This document shows, in pieces, positions 9,712 to 18,005 of a stretch of DNA of 64,000 bases. Made by a program: the position numbers and the translations under genes. A model generated the notes under the pieces. It was not told the origin of the DNA, searched no databases, and saw only the letters and a list, made by a program, of their open reading frames with translations. Numbering within the stretch: the first letter of the stretch is position 1; the number at the start of each line of letters is the position of its first letter. Source of the DNA: Aliiroseovarius lamellibrachiae (GTDB lineage: Bacteria > Pseudomonadota > Alphaproteobacteria > Rhodobacterales > Rhodobacteraceae); NCBI RefSeq assembly GCF_018599245.1, contig NZ_JAHEVJ010000001.1, positions 186,001 through 250,000 on the forward strand, given 5' to 3'.

Positions 9712-9760
9712 TAGCCCCAAAAATTGCTTGTGATGGAATGAACACGAGGAGGAGACTGAT

Positions 9761-10087
9761 ATGAAACATCTCACTTTGACGGCACTCATGGTCGTCCTAT
9801 CCCTTGGGTTTGGAACCGCTGCTCAGGCCTATAGCGGCGAGCAATTTGTGGTCTGTGGCCTGAACCCCAATGGCGATAACTTTCTGGCGCTGCGCAGCTG
9901 TGGTTCAAGCAAATGCGCGATGCAGGACAAGCTTGGGCCGGGGACGTTCCTGGTCACAATGAACCCCACCGGCACCAAAGGCTGGCGCGAAGTGATTGTG
10001 CAACAGGATATTCAGGATTGGTCGTATGCGGGGCCATCCGGTTGGGTGTATGAAAAATACATCTGTTTGGTGGACCACACGAAGTGA
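9761..10087 (+). CDS. Small secreted SH3-like domain protein
   Basis: 108 residues with a clear Sec signal peptide (MKHLTLTALMVVLSLGFGTA, cleavage after AQA near residue 23). The mature part contains a bacterial SH3-like pattern (FLALRSCGSSKCAMQDKLGP ... GWVYEKYICL) and four cysteines that could form two disulfides. A GAGGAGGAG ribosome site precedes the ATG. Bacterial SH3 domains often bind cell-wall peptides; a role here is unknown. Monocistronic by position. Confidence 0.8.
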   Translation: MKHLTLTALMVVLSLGFGTAAQAYSGEQFVVCGLNPNGDNFLALRSCGSSKCAMQDKLGPGTFLVTMNPTGTKGWREVIVQQDIQDWSYAGPSGWVYEKYICLVDHTK

Positions 10088-10227
10088 CGCAAAACGCTCC
10101 TCCGGGGGAACACGTCAGATCTGCCCGGATTTCCAAGGCTTTCCGCATCGTGTGCGGCACCGCTCCCTTGCCCTGACCGCCCCCATCGGCTAGACCGCCC
10201 GCGTACGCACATAACGGGATCACACCG

Positions 10228-11730
10228 ATGGCCAAGCAAAAGAAACAGCCCCGCCCCAAGGCACAAACGCCCAAAGGGTTTCGCGATTATTTCGGCGCCG
10301 AGGTAAATCGTCGCAAAGAAATGCTGGATCAAATTGCTGGGGTCTATCATCGGTACGGATTTGACGCGCTGGAAAGCTCGGCTGTGGAAACGGTAGAGGC
10401 GCTGGGCAAGTTCCTGCCTGACGTGGATCGCCCGAACGAAGGCGTCTTTGCGTGGCAGGAATTTGACGAGAAAGACAATGGCGACTGGATGGCGCTGCGC
10501 TATGACCTGACCGCCCCTTTGGCGCGGGTCTATGCCCAGCACCGCAATGATCTGCCGACCCCTTATCGCCGCTATGCGATGGGGCCGGTGTGGCGCAATG
10601 AAAAACCCGGCCCGGGACGTTTTCGTCAGTTTTATCAATGTGATGCGGATACGGTTGGCACAGCGTCAATGGCCGCGGACGCCGAGATTTGCGCGATGCT
10701 CTCGGACACATTGGAAACCGTCGGCATTCCCCGCGGCGACTATCTGGTGCGCGTGAACAACCGCAAGGTTATGAACGGCGTTTTGGAAGTCATGGGCGTT
10801 GAAGAAGGCGCCACCCGCGACGCGGTTCTGCGCACCATCGACAAGTTCGACAAGGTCGGCGAAGCGGGCGTGCGCGAGCTTTTGGGCAAGGGCCGTTTGG
10901 ACGCCTCTGGTGCTTATATCGACGGTGTTGGGCTGGAGGCTGATCGAGCCGAACCCGTGATCGCCTTCCTCACCTCAAAAGGTGACACCGCCGCCGACAC
11001 CCTCGCCAATCTGCGCGCCGCCGTGGGCGACAGCGCCGTGGGGGCCGAGGGTGTGAACGAACTTGAGGAAATGGCAACATTGCTCGCGGCACAGGGGTAC
11101 GGCCCGGACCGCATCGAGATTGACCCCTCTGTCGTGCGCGGCCTTGGCTATTACACCGGCCCGGTTTACGAGGCTGAACTGACCTTTGAAATCCTGGATG
11201 AGAAGGGCCGCAAACGCCAGTTCGGATCCGTGGCCGGCGGCGGGCGTTACGATGACCTTGTGAAACGCTTCACCGGCCAAGCGGTGCCCGCGACCGGCGT
11301 GTCGATCGGTGTGGATCGCCTGCTTGCCGCGCTCGAGGCCAAAGGCCGCGTCAGCAAGGTTGATGTTGGCCCCGTTGTGGTCACCGTGATGGATAAATCC
11401 CATCTTGCGGATTATCAGGCGATGGTCGGCGAATTGCGCCAAGCGGGCATCCGGGCCGAGGTTTATTTGGGCAACCCCAAGAACTTTGGCAACCAATTGA
11501 AATACGCCGACAAACGCAACTCTCCCATCGCGATCATCGCCGGGTCGGATGAGTTTGAGGCGGGCAAAATTCAGATCAAAGACCTGGTGCTGGGGGCAAA
11601 AATCGCTGAAAACGCCACGCTTGAGGAATGGAAATCCCGGCCGTCACAATTTGAATGTGATCGCGCAGATATGCTCGCCAAAGTACGTGAGATTTTGGAC
11701 GCTGAGACCGGGGCAGAAAATGACGGATAA
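10228..11730 (+). CDS. hisS: Histidyl-tRNA synthetase
   Basis: 500-residue class II synthetase charging tRNA-His. Motif 2 lies in [18 protein letters not shown], the histidine-specific region in [17 protein letters not shown], and motif 3 in [13 protein letters not shown]; the anticodon-binding domain occupies the last ~100 residues. At 500 residues it is longer than the ~425-residue E. coli enzyme and resembles the eukaryote-like HisRS of alphaproteobacteria, which is reported to go with tRNA-His lacking the usual G-1 base. It overlaps the start of hisZ by 11 bases, forming a hisS-hisZ-hisG operon. Confidence 0.96.
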   Translation: MAKQKKQPRPKAQTPKGFRDYFGAEVNRRKEMLDQIAGVYHRYGFDALESSAVETVEALGKFLPDVDRPNEGVFAWQEFDEKDNGDWMALRYDLTAPLARVYAQHRNDLPTPYRRYAMGPVWRNEKPGPGRFRQFYQCDADTVGTASMAADAEICAMLSDTLETVGIPRGDYLVRVNNRKVMNGVLEVMGVEEGATRDAVLRTIDKFDKVGEAGVRELLGKGRLDASGAYIDGVGLEADRAEPVIAFLTSKGDTAADTLANLRAAVGDSAVGAEGVNELEEMATLLAAQGYGPDRIEIDPSVVRGLGYYTGPVYEAELTFEILDEKGRKRQFGSVAGGGRYDDLVKRFTGQAVPATGVSIGVDRLLAALEAKGRVSKVDVGPVVVTVMDKSHLADYQAMVGELRQAGIRAEVYLGNPKNFGNQLKYADKRNSPIAIIAGSDEFEAGKIQIKDLVLGAKIAENATLEEWKSRPSQFECDRADMLAKVREILDAETGAENDG

Positions 11731-12817
11731 ATCGCAAATCCGATCCGAGGCCACGCGCCTTTTGTCGTTCTTTCAAGACCAAGGCGCGCAGGTGGTCGAG
11801 GCCGATATCCTGCAGCCCGCCGGCACGCTTTTGGACCTTTACGGCGAAGACATCCGCGCGCGCGCTTATGTGACCCAAGACCCGGTGATGGGCGAGGCGA
11901 TGTTGCGCCCGGATTTCACCGTGCCCGTGGTGCAAATGCACATGGCCGAAGGGGCTGAACCCGCCCGCTACGCCTATATGGGCGAGGTGTTTCGCGCCCA
12001 GGAAGAAGCCACCCACCGCGCCTCTGAACAGTTTCAGGTCGGTTACGAGGTCTTTGATCGTGACGCCCCAATTGAGGCGGACGCTGAGGTTTTTTCTTTG
12101 GTAAAAGAGGTGCTTGCGCCATTAAACCTGCGCGCCGCCACCGGCGATATGGGGCTTTTGCTGGCCGCTGTGCTGGGGCTGAAAACCACCGACCGGCGCA
12201 AAGCCGCCCTTGAGCGTCACATCTGGCGTCCCCGCCGGTTCCGCGCACTTTTAGATCGCTTCTCAGGGCGCGCTCCTTTGCCCGAAGGGCGCGAGGCATT
12301 GTTGGCGCAGGACAATCCTATGGACGAGACCGCACCGCACATCGGGTTGCGCAGCCCGGCCGAAATTGCCGCCCGAATTGACGCCCTGCGTGACGACGCC
12401 ACCGCGGACCCAATCTCTAGCCAGGAAGTGACCCTGCTTGATGACCTCATGGCGCTGCGGGAAACCACCGAAAACGTGCTGGAGCATCTGCGCGATATCG
12501 CCGTTGATATGCCCGCCATCGCCCCCGCCGTGGACCGGATTGAGGCCCGTGCCGAGGCGTTGGCCCGCCGGGGTGTGGATGTCAGCCGTCTGGATTTCGA
12601 AGGCAGCTATGGGCGCACCTCGATGGAATATTACGATGGGTTTGTGTTTGGATTTTACGCCGAAACCCGCCCAGATTTGCCCCCCGTGGCAACCGGCGGG
12701 CGCTATGACGCGCTGACCCGTGTGCTTGGTCATCAAAATGGCGACCACCACGACATTCCAGCCATCGGCGGCGTGATCCGCCCCGAAATCACCCTGATGT
12801 TGGGAGCGGCGAAATGA
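11720..12817 (+). CDS. hisZ: ATP phosphoribosyltransferase regulatory subunit HisZ
   Basis: 365-residue paralogue of HisRS without aminoacylation function; it forms a complex with short HisG and gives it activity and histidine feedback control. Recognisable are [22 protein letters not shown] and the C-terminal [14 protein letters not shown] segment. The ATG at 11720 lies inside the end of hisS, and the stop overlaps hisG by ATGA; the open frame continues upstream into hisS but that part is not HisZ-like. Confidence 0.94.
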   Translation: MTDKSQIRSEATRLLSFFQDQGAQVVEADILQPAGTLLDLYGEDIRARAYVTQDPVMGEAMLRPDFTVPVVQMHMAEGAEPARYAYMGEVFRAQEEATHRASEQFQVGYEVFDRDAPIEADAEVFSLVKEVLAPLNLRAATGDMGLLLAAVLGLKTTDRRKAALERHIWRPRRFRALLDRFSGRAPLPEGREALLAQDNPMDETAPHIGLRSPAEIAARIDALRDDATADPISSQEVTLLDDLMALRETTENVLEHLRDIAVDMPAIAPAVDRIEARAEALARRGVDVSRLDFEGSYGRTSMEYYDGFVFGFYAETRPDLPPVATGGRYDALTRVLGHQNGDHHDIPAIGGVIRPEITLMLGAAK

Positions 12818-13512
12818 CGATCAAACTTGGTGTGCCCTCAAAAGGGCGGTTGATGGAAAAGACCTTTGACTGGTTTGGCGCGCGCGGGATTGAACTGACG
12901 CGCACGGGATCAGACCGCGAATATGCGGCGGCCGTAAAGGGCATCGACGGGGTTGAGTTGGTGTTGCTGTCTGCCGGTGAAATCCCACGCGAACTGGCCG
13001 CCGGGCGCATCCATTTGGGCGTGACAGGCACCGATCTGGTGCGTGAAAAGCTTGCCAGCTGGCAGGATAAAGTGATCGAACTGGCGCCGATGGGCTTTGG
13101 CCATGCGGATCTGATCATCGCCGTGCCGCGCGCTTGGGTGGATGTGAATACGCTGGATGACCTGGATGCTGTGGCCGCCGCCTTTCGCGCACAGCACGGT
13201 TTTCGTCTGCGCATCGCCACCAAATACCACCGGCTTATTCGCGATCACATGCGCGATCACGGTGTGGCGGATTATCAGCTTGTCGACAGTCAGGGTGCCA
13301 CCGAAGGCACGGTGAAAAATGAAACGGCCGAAGCGATTGCCGATATCACTTCAACCGGGGAAACGCTGCGGGCGAACCATCTGAAAATCCTTGGCGGTGG
13401 ACCTGTGCACAAAAGTCAGGCGACGCTGTTGAAATCCCGCAAAGCACAGTGGAGCGATGAAGATCGTGCGACTTTGGCCGCTTTGAAAACAAAACTCGGG
13501 TTGGGCGCCTAA
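12814..13512 (+). CDS. hisG: ATP phosphoribosyltransferase catalytic subunit, short form
   Basis: 232 residues, the short HisG form that lacks the C-terminal regulatory domain and needs HisZ. It catalyses the first committed step of histidine synthesis, joining ATP and PRPP. Landmarks are LGVPSKGRLME at the start, GVTGTDLV, and the PRPP loop region VDSQGATEGTVK. Translationally coupled to hisZ (ATGA). Having hisS, hisZ and hisG together ties histidine supply and use in one transcript. Confidence 0.96.
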   Translation: MTIKLGVPSKGRLMEKTFDWFGARGIELTRTGSDREYAAAVKGIDGVELVLLSAGEIPRELAAGRIHLGVTGTDLVREKLASWQDKVIELAPMGFGHADLIIAVPRAWVDVNTLDDLDAVAAAFRAQHGFRLRIATKYHRLIRDHMRDHGVADYQLVDSQGATEGTVKNETAEAIADITSTGETLRANHLKILGGGPVHKSQATLLKSRKAQWSDEDRATLAALKTKLGLGA

Positions 13513-13547
13513 GCCCAGCTTGCGAACCATGAACGCAACCAAAGCCT

Positions 13548-13924
13548 TTACAATTCCCGGCCAAGCCACGTCCTGAGCGGGTCAAATATCGCAACAGCAT
13601 CCCTGTCTGTGCGGCGCAGCAGTTCCGCAACGGGTCCAGCGTAAACATCCAGGCCGTCGCTCTGCCTGTATCCTGAAAGCTCATGTGGATACGCGCCCTA
13701 TAAGGGGTCTTATCTCCGGGGAACCGCAGATCACGGTGAAAACTAAAAATCGTTGTTCGAACCGGCCCGCCGTCTGTCTTGGTGAACATTGGCGCCATGA
13801 CCTCTGCTCGCCCGTTACGGCCTCTTTCACATGGTGCAGATTGCGCGCCTTATTGGCCCTACACCACGGCCTTGGTTGTGCGCGCGAGGTCTTTTAGAAA
13901 CGCGACACGGTCCCCTGAAATCAT
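13548..13924 (-). pseudogene. Decayed DUF2461-family gene
   Basis: The 528-base gap between hisG and trpS holds a broken minus-strand gene. From an ATG at 13924 the frame reads ISGDRVAFLKDLARTTKAVV then stops; the next frame continues ANKARNLHHVKEAV; a third frame (from 13798) has FSFHRDLRFPGDKTPYRARI and a following WMFTLDP. These match in order the DUF2461/TIGR02453 layout: an N-terminal FL..LA.NN segment, an NKARY segment, and the family signature RDxRFSKDKTPYK. A last piece in another frame ends FDPLRTWLGREL at a stop at 13548. At least two frameshifts and a stop are needed, so it cannot make the full protein. No mobile element is visible in the gap. Confidence 0.7.
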
Positions 13925-13976
13925 CTTGGCCTCCTGATTTTCCTCGCCAAAGCAAAAGGGCGCAGGAAAACCCCCA

Positions 13977-14033
13977 CGCCCTTTTTTCTTGTTGAAAATA
14001 TCCCACAGGGGTCTGGGGGTGTGAAACCCCCAG
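13977..14033 (-). repeat. 3'-end intergenic element with hairpin, downstream of trpS (copy 2)
   Basis: On the minus strand, just after the trpS stop, an 8-bp perfect hairpin (arms at 14026-14033 and 14013-14020) is followed by GGGATATTTTCAACAAGAAA and further A residues, then GGGCG. The arrangement of hairpin then GGATATTT core is shared with other copies in this window. It probably works as the trpS transcription terminator; the T stretch is short. Confidence 0.6.
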
Positions 14034-14040
14034 CCTGCCT

Positions 14041-15060
14041 TTACCGTGAACGCAAAAGCCCGGTGATGTCATAGGCTTGATCCAAAATCGGCTGTGCAAT
14101 GGCATCGGCGCGATCCGCCCCTTCGCCCAGGATCCGGTCAATTTCTGCTTTGTCCCCCATCAGGCGGGCCATTTCAGTGGAAATTGGCGCAAGCTTCTCG
14201 ACCGCCAAATCGGCGAGTGCAGGTTTGAACCGCCCCCATCCCGCGCCCGCATATTCCGCAATCACCGCCTCGGGTGTGGCCTCGGACAGGGCGGCGTAGA
14301 TATCGACCAGATTGCGTGCCTCTGGGCGGCCCTTCAGCCCCTCCAGCGTATCGGGGAGCGCGTCCGGGTCGGTGCGCGCCTTTTTGAACTTTTTGGCGAT
14401 CGTGTCCGCGTCATCGGTCATATTGATGCGCTCCATGTCACTTTCACCGGATTTCGACATCTTTTTCGACCCATCACGCAGGTTCATCACGCGCGTCGCA
14501 GGCCCGTCAATGATCGGCTCTGGCATCGGGAAAAACCCCTCGGCCTTAAAGTCGTGATTGAACTTGGCGGCGATATCGCGCGTCAGCTCTACATGTTGTT
14601 TCTGATCTTCACCAACCGGCACATGGGTGGCGTGATACAGCAGAATGTCGGCCGCCATCAGCGATGGATAGGCATACAGCCCCAAAGACACCTTCTCAGC
14701 GTTTTTGCCCGCTTTGTCTTTGAACTGGGTCATCCGGTTCATCCAACCCATGCGCGCGACACAATTAAACAACCAGCCCAGTTCGGCATGGGCCGACACC
14801 TGACTTTGGTTGAACAAAATGGATTGCGTGGGATCAATACCCGAGGCCAAAAAGCCTGCGGCCACTTCGCGGGTCGCATCCTTCAGCTCTTTTGGGTCTT
14901 GCCAGACGGTGATCGCATGCAGGTCAACGACGCAATAAATGGTCTCAAAGCCCTGTCCCTGCATGTCAACAAATCGCTTGATGGCGCCAAGGTAATTGCC
15001 CAGCGTCAGGCCGCCTGAGGGCTTGATGCCCGAAAAGACGCGCGGTGTATGTGTGGTCAT
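14041..15060 (-). CDS. trpS: Tryptophanyl-tRNA synthetase
   Basis: 339-residue class I synthetase. The HIGH-equivalent is in [17 protein letters not shown], where TLGN replaces HIGN as in many TrpRS; the KMSKS loop is [11 protein letters not shown]. TrpRS length for alphaproteobacteria is about 340, so it is complete. Its 5' region is shared with the divergent rhomboid gene; no tryptophan leader peptide is visible there. Confidence 0.96.
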   Translation of the reverse strand: MTTHTPRVFSGIKPSGGLTLGNYLGAIKRFVDMQGQGFETIYCVVDLHAITVWQDPKELKDATREVAAGFLASGIDPTQSILFNQSQVSAHAELGWLFNCVARMGWMNRMTQFKDKAGKNAEKVSLGLYAYPSLMAADILLYHATHVPVGEDQKQHVELTRDIAAKFNHDFKAEGFFPMPEPIIDGPATRVMNLRDGSKKMSKSGESDMERINMTDDADTIAKKFKKARTDPDALPDTLEGLKGRPEARNLVDIYAALSEATPEAVIAEYAGAGWGRFKPALADLAVEKLAPISTEMARLMGDKAEIDRILGEGADRADAIAQPILDQAYDITGLLRSR

Positions 15061-15168
15061 GAGGATGTCCCGTTTGGATAGTATCTGGATTTTCCGTGCC
15101 CTACCGCTTACCCATGCAAGAAAGCCTCGTCAAGCAAGGCGCAATTTCTGGTGAAAGGTTAAGGTTAT

Positions 15169-15855
15169 ATGAGCATGTATTCCGACGAGGCCCCGGTAAA
15201 CCCCTTGCCCCCCGTGGTGATTGCGCTTTGCGTGTTTCTGGTGGGGATCGAATTGGTGTTTCTGGCTGGTGAAAACGGGTTGATTGGTGGGGCAGACGCT
15301 GTGGGCTGGCGCATTTCGGCGATTGAGAACTGGGGTTTTCGCGAGCCACTTTTCAGCTGGATGGTGGAAAACGGCCAATTTCGCGTGCTGGATTTGGCCC
15401 GCATGGTGACATACCCGTTCCTGCACATCAGCTTTATGCATCTTCTCTTTGTGCTGGTGTTTTTGCTGGCGCTCGGCAAAATGGTTGGCGAAGTTTTTGG
15501 CCCGATTGCCTTTCTCACCGTCTATTTTGGCGCGGCCATCGCGGGCGCGCTGACCTATTGGTTGGTGTGGGACACGCCGATTGCGCTTTTTGGCGGCTAC
15601 CCGGCGGTTTACGGTCTGATCGGCGCCTATACCTTCCTCATCTGGACCAGCTTGGCGCACACTGGCGGCAACCAACTTCAAGCCTTCCGCCTGATCGCGT
15701 TTCTGGCGGGCATCCAGCTGGCGTTTGGTCTGCTTTTTGGCGGGGGCATAGATTGGGTCGCCGAGGCCGGAGGTTTCGTCGCCGGATTTGGCCTGTCGTT
15801 TCTGGTCAGCCCCGGTGGGTGGGGGCGTGTTGTGGCGCGGTTGCGGCGGCGGTGA
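15169..15855 (+). CDS. Rhomboid-fold membrane protein lacking the catalytic dyad
   Basis: 228 residues with about six hydrophobic segments. The rhomboid fold is recognisable from the second core helix (FMHLLFVLVFLLALGKMVGE, matching the MHxLFNLxxxxxLGxxxE pattern) and from AVYGLIGAYTF after the usual serine position. Aligned by eye to GlpG, the serine of GLSG is Tyr (GGYP), the second catalytic His is Phe (GGFVAG), and the oxyanion Asn is Val, whereas the first His and the Glu are kept. It should therefore be a non-proteolytic pseudo-rhomboid. A second ATG at 15175 is possible. Divergent from trpS. Confidence 0.82.
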   Translation: MSMYSDEAPVNPLPPVVIALCVFLVGIELVFLAGENGLIGGADAVGWRISAIENWGFREPLFSWMVENGQFRVLDLARMVTYPFLHISFMHLLFVLVFLLALGKMVGEVFGPIAFLTVYFGAAIAGALTYWLVWDTPIALFGGYPAVYGLIGAYTFLIWTSLAHTGGNQLQAFRLIAFLAGIQLAFGLLFGGGIDWVAEAGGFVAGFGLSFLVSPGGWGRVVARLRRR

Positions 15856-15943
15856 GGGTCGGAACTGTGGCATTACGTCATCAACGTGTTGCCCTGTCCA
15901 AAGGCACGTTTGAACCCATAAATGGGCATGGTGGAACCATAGG

Positions 15944-16180
15944 ATGATGGCTTGGATGAGACGTACAGCCTTAATCATCTCACTGGGATTGTCGGCAATT
16001 CTCTGGCTTGCCTACTACACTCAGTATTTCAAATGGCGGCATTGCTTTAATGAATTGGGGCGATGCTTCGATGAGGAAACGGGTGTCACCTATTTGCAGC
16101 AATCAAACTTGTTCTGGCTGCCTCTGGCTGTGCTGTTCTCATGTATATCTGTCGTGCAGCTTTGGCGTTTTCTCCGCTGA
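15944..16180 (+). CDS. Small two-helix membrane protein, unknown function
   Basis: 78 residues starting MMAWMRRTALIISLGLSAIL, with one hydrophobic helix at each end and a polar middle containing two cysteines (HCFNELGRCFDEET). The ATG pair at 15944/15947 has only a weak ribosome site. I do not recognise a family. Downstream of the pseudo-rhomboid on the same strand, 88 bases away. Confidence 0.5.
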   Translation: MMAWMRRTALIISLGLSAILWLAYYTQYFKWRHCFNELGRCFDEETGVTYLQQSNLFWLPLAVLFSCISVVQLWRFLR

Positions 16181-16221
16181 AACAGAGCGGTTAGGGGAGA
16201 GAAGCCCATTTACGCAAGACG

Positions 16222-16455
16222 TCAACTTCCCCACATGATCGAAAGACCTGCAGCCGCAAAAAGGAGAAGTTGAATTATCCCTAAACGCCAGTGTTTTCTC
16301 CACATATCAAACCCCAGTGGATCTTCGAAATTCAGACGGCGTTTCCACGAGGCTCTATAATCTGGATTGCAAGCTGCGATGACGTTAACCACCAGGAGGC
16401 AAAAAAAGATGAAAGGCGTTGCACATCTGAAAAGGCATTCTCCATCTTCCCTCAT
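16222..16455 (-). CDS. Small two-helix membrane protein coupled to murJ, unknown function
   Basis: 77 residues with two hydrophobic segments (FIFFCLLVVNVIAACN and LGIIQLLLFAAAGLSIMWG) separated by a basic loop. Its ATG overlaps the murJ stop codon by four bases (ATGA), which suggests translational coupling to murJ and supports that it is real. I recognise no family. A shorter start at an internal ATG is possible. Confidence 0.5.
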   Translation of the reverse strand: MREDGECLFRCATPFIFFCLLVVNVIAACNPDYRASWKRRLNFEDPLGFDMWRKHWRLGIIQLLLFAAAGLSIMWGS

Positions 16456-18005
16456 CCCCCCCGACGCAGCGCCGCCTTCAACTCACCCAAGCGAAACGCG
16501 CCGAAAAGCTGACCGAACAGCGCGTAGGACAGCATGCCGCCGCCCACCAAGATCAAGAGCGCGATGAATTTCAGCCCGGCCATGCCAAACATCGGGCCGA
16601 CCATAATCACGATGCCCCACAGCACAGCACCCATGGACCAGCTTGCGGCAACGATGCGCCAGAACCGGCGCCAGAAGCGCGCGTCAAACCGGGTTTCTTC
16701 GCCCATGCGCCACGCGCCGACCCAGGTCAGGATGACCATGCTCCACGCCGCAATCGAGGTGCCGATGGCGGCGGCGATATAGCCCAGATAGATGCTCAGC
16801 CCAATGGCAAGTGCCGCGTTCACCACCATGCCAAAGATCGCGAAATAAAACGGGGTCTTGGTGTTTTCGCGGGCGAAATAGACGGATGACAGCACTTTTT
16901 GCAGCACAAAGGCGGGCAGGCCCAATCCGTAGATTGCGGTCGCCAAAGCGGTGCGCGCGGTGTCGTCGGCTGAGAAGGCCCCGCGTTGAAACAGCACCTC
17001 GATCAGCGGTGTGGGCACCATGATCAGGGCCACGGCGGCGGGCAGGGTCAGGGCCAAAGACAATTCGCCAGCCCTTGAAAACGCCTCGCGTCCACCCTCG
17101 GCATCGCCTGCGCGCAGACGGCGGGCCAGTTCAGGCAAAAGCACGATGCCCATGGCAATGCCAACCACGCCCAAAGGCAGTTGATACAGGCGATCGGCGT
17201 AATAAAGCCACGCATTTGCGCCCTCAAAATAGCTCGCGACCTGACGCCCGACCACAAGGTTGATCTGTGTCACCCCTCCGGCCATCGCGGCGGGGGCGGC
17301 GATGATGGCCAAGCGTTTGAGTTCCGGTGTCATATGCGGCATGCGCGGGATCAAACGGTAGCCTGCACGCGCGGCAGCGACCCAGACCAGCGCAAATTGC
17401 GCAACCCCCGCCACCGGAACCGTCCACGCCAGCGCGTCGCCAATCGGCCAGCCCATCGACCACGCCACAGCCATCGCCGTGATAAAGATGATGTTGAGCA
17501 ACACCGGGGCGGCCGCCGCAGCCACAAAGCGCCCGGTGGCATTCAGCACCCCAGACATCAGCGCCGCCATCGAGATGAACAGGATATAAGGAAACGCCAC
17601 GCGGCCGAAATAAACGGTCATCGCAAAACGCTCATCCTGTGCAAAGCCGGACGCCAGCGCATAGACCAGTGCGGGCATGAAAATTTGTGCAATTACGGTG
17701 AAAATCAGCAGGATAAACATCAGCCCCGATAGGGCATCACGGGCAAATTCCAAGGCCCCCGCAGGCCCCGTTTCTCCACCTTCATGTTTCTTGGCAAACA
17801 TCGGCACAAAGGCGACATTCAGCGTGCCCTCGGCGAAAAAGCGGCGAAACATATTGGGCAGGGAAAAGGCCATCAGAAACGCCTCTGCCACCGCAGACGA
17901 CCCCAAAAACGCACCAATCAGGATGTCGCGCACAAAGCCCAGAATGCGGCTGGCCATGGTCCAACCCCCAACGGTCATAAAGCCGCGTGCCAGTTTAGAT
18001 GCCAT
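16452..18005 (-). CDS. murJ: Lipid II flippase MurJ (MviN)
   Basis: 517 residues with about 14 membrane segments, the MurJ architecture. It moves lipid II across the inner membrane for peptidoglycan synthesis. The N-terminus GWTMASRILGFVRDILIGAF and FFAEGTLNVAFVPMF are strong family signatures containing conserved arginines of the cavity. The start codon overlaps the glnD stop by one base (TAATG), a linkage seen across many proteobacteria. Confidence 0.96.
   Translation of the reverse strand: MASKLARGFMTVGGWTMASRILGFVRDILIGAFLGSSAVAEAFLMAFSLPNMFRRFFAEGTLNVAFVPMFAKKHEGGETGPAGALEFARDALSGLMFILLIFTVIAQIFMPALVYALASGFAQDERFAMTVYFGRVAFPYILFISMAALMSGVLNATGRFVAAAAAPVLLNIIFITAMAVAWSMGWPIGDALAWTVPVAGVAQFALVWVAAARAGYRLIPRMPHMTPELKRLAIIAAPAAMAGGVTQINLVVGRQVASYFEGANAWLYYADRLYQLPLGVVGIAMGIVLLPELARRLRAGDAEGGREAFSRAGELSLALTLPAAVALIMVPTPLIEVLFQRGAFSADDTARTALATAIYGLGLPAFVLQKVLSSVYFARENTKTPFYFAIFGMVVNAALAIGLSIYLGYIAAAIGTSIAAWSMVILTWVGAWRMGEETRFDARFWRRFWRIVAASWSMGAVLWGIVIMVGPMFGMAGLKFIALLILVGGGMLSYALFGQLFGAFRLGELKAALRRGG

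Noticed and set aside
13755-13765. GTTCGAAC-type T-loop-like string
   Set aside because: No acceptor, D or anticodon stem around it; lies in the DUF2461 relic. No tRNA was found anywhere in the window.
15130-15978. 282-residue open frame antisense to the pseudo-rhomboid
   Set aside because: Basic, Gln/His-rich shadow; the sense strand has clear membrane helices.
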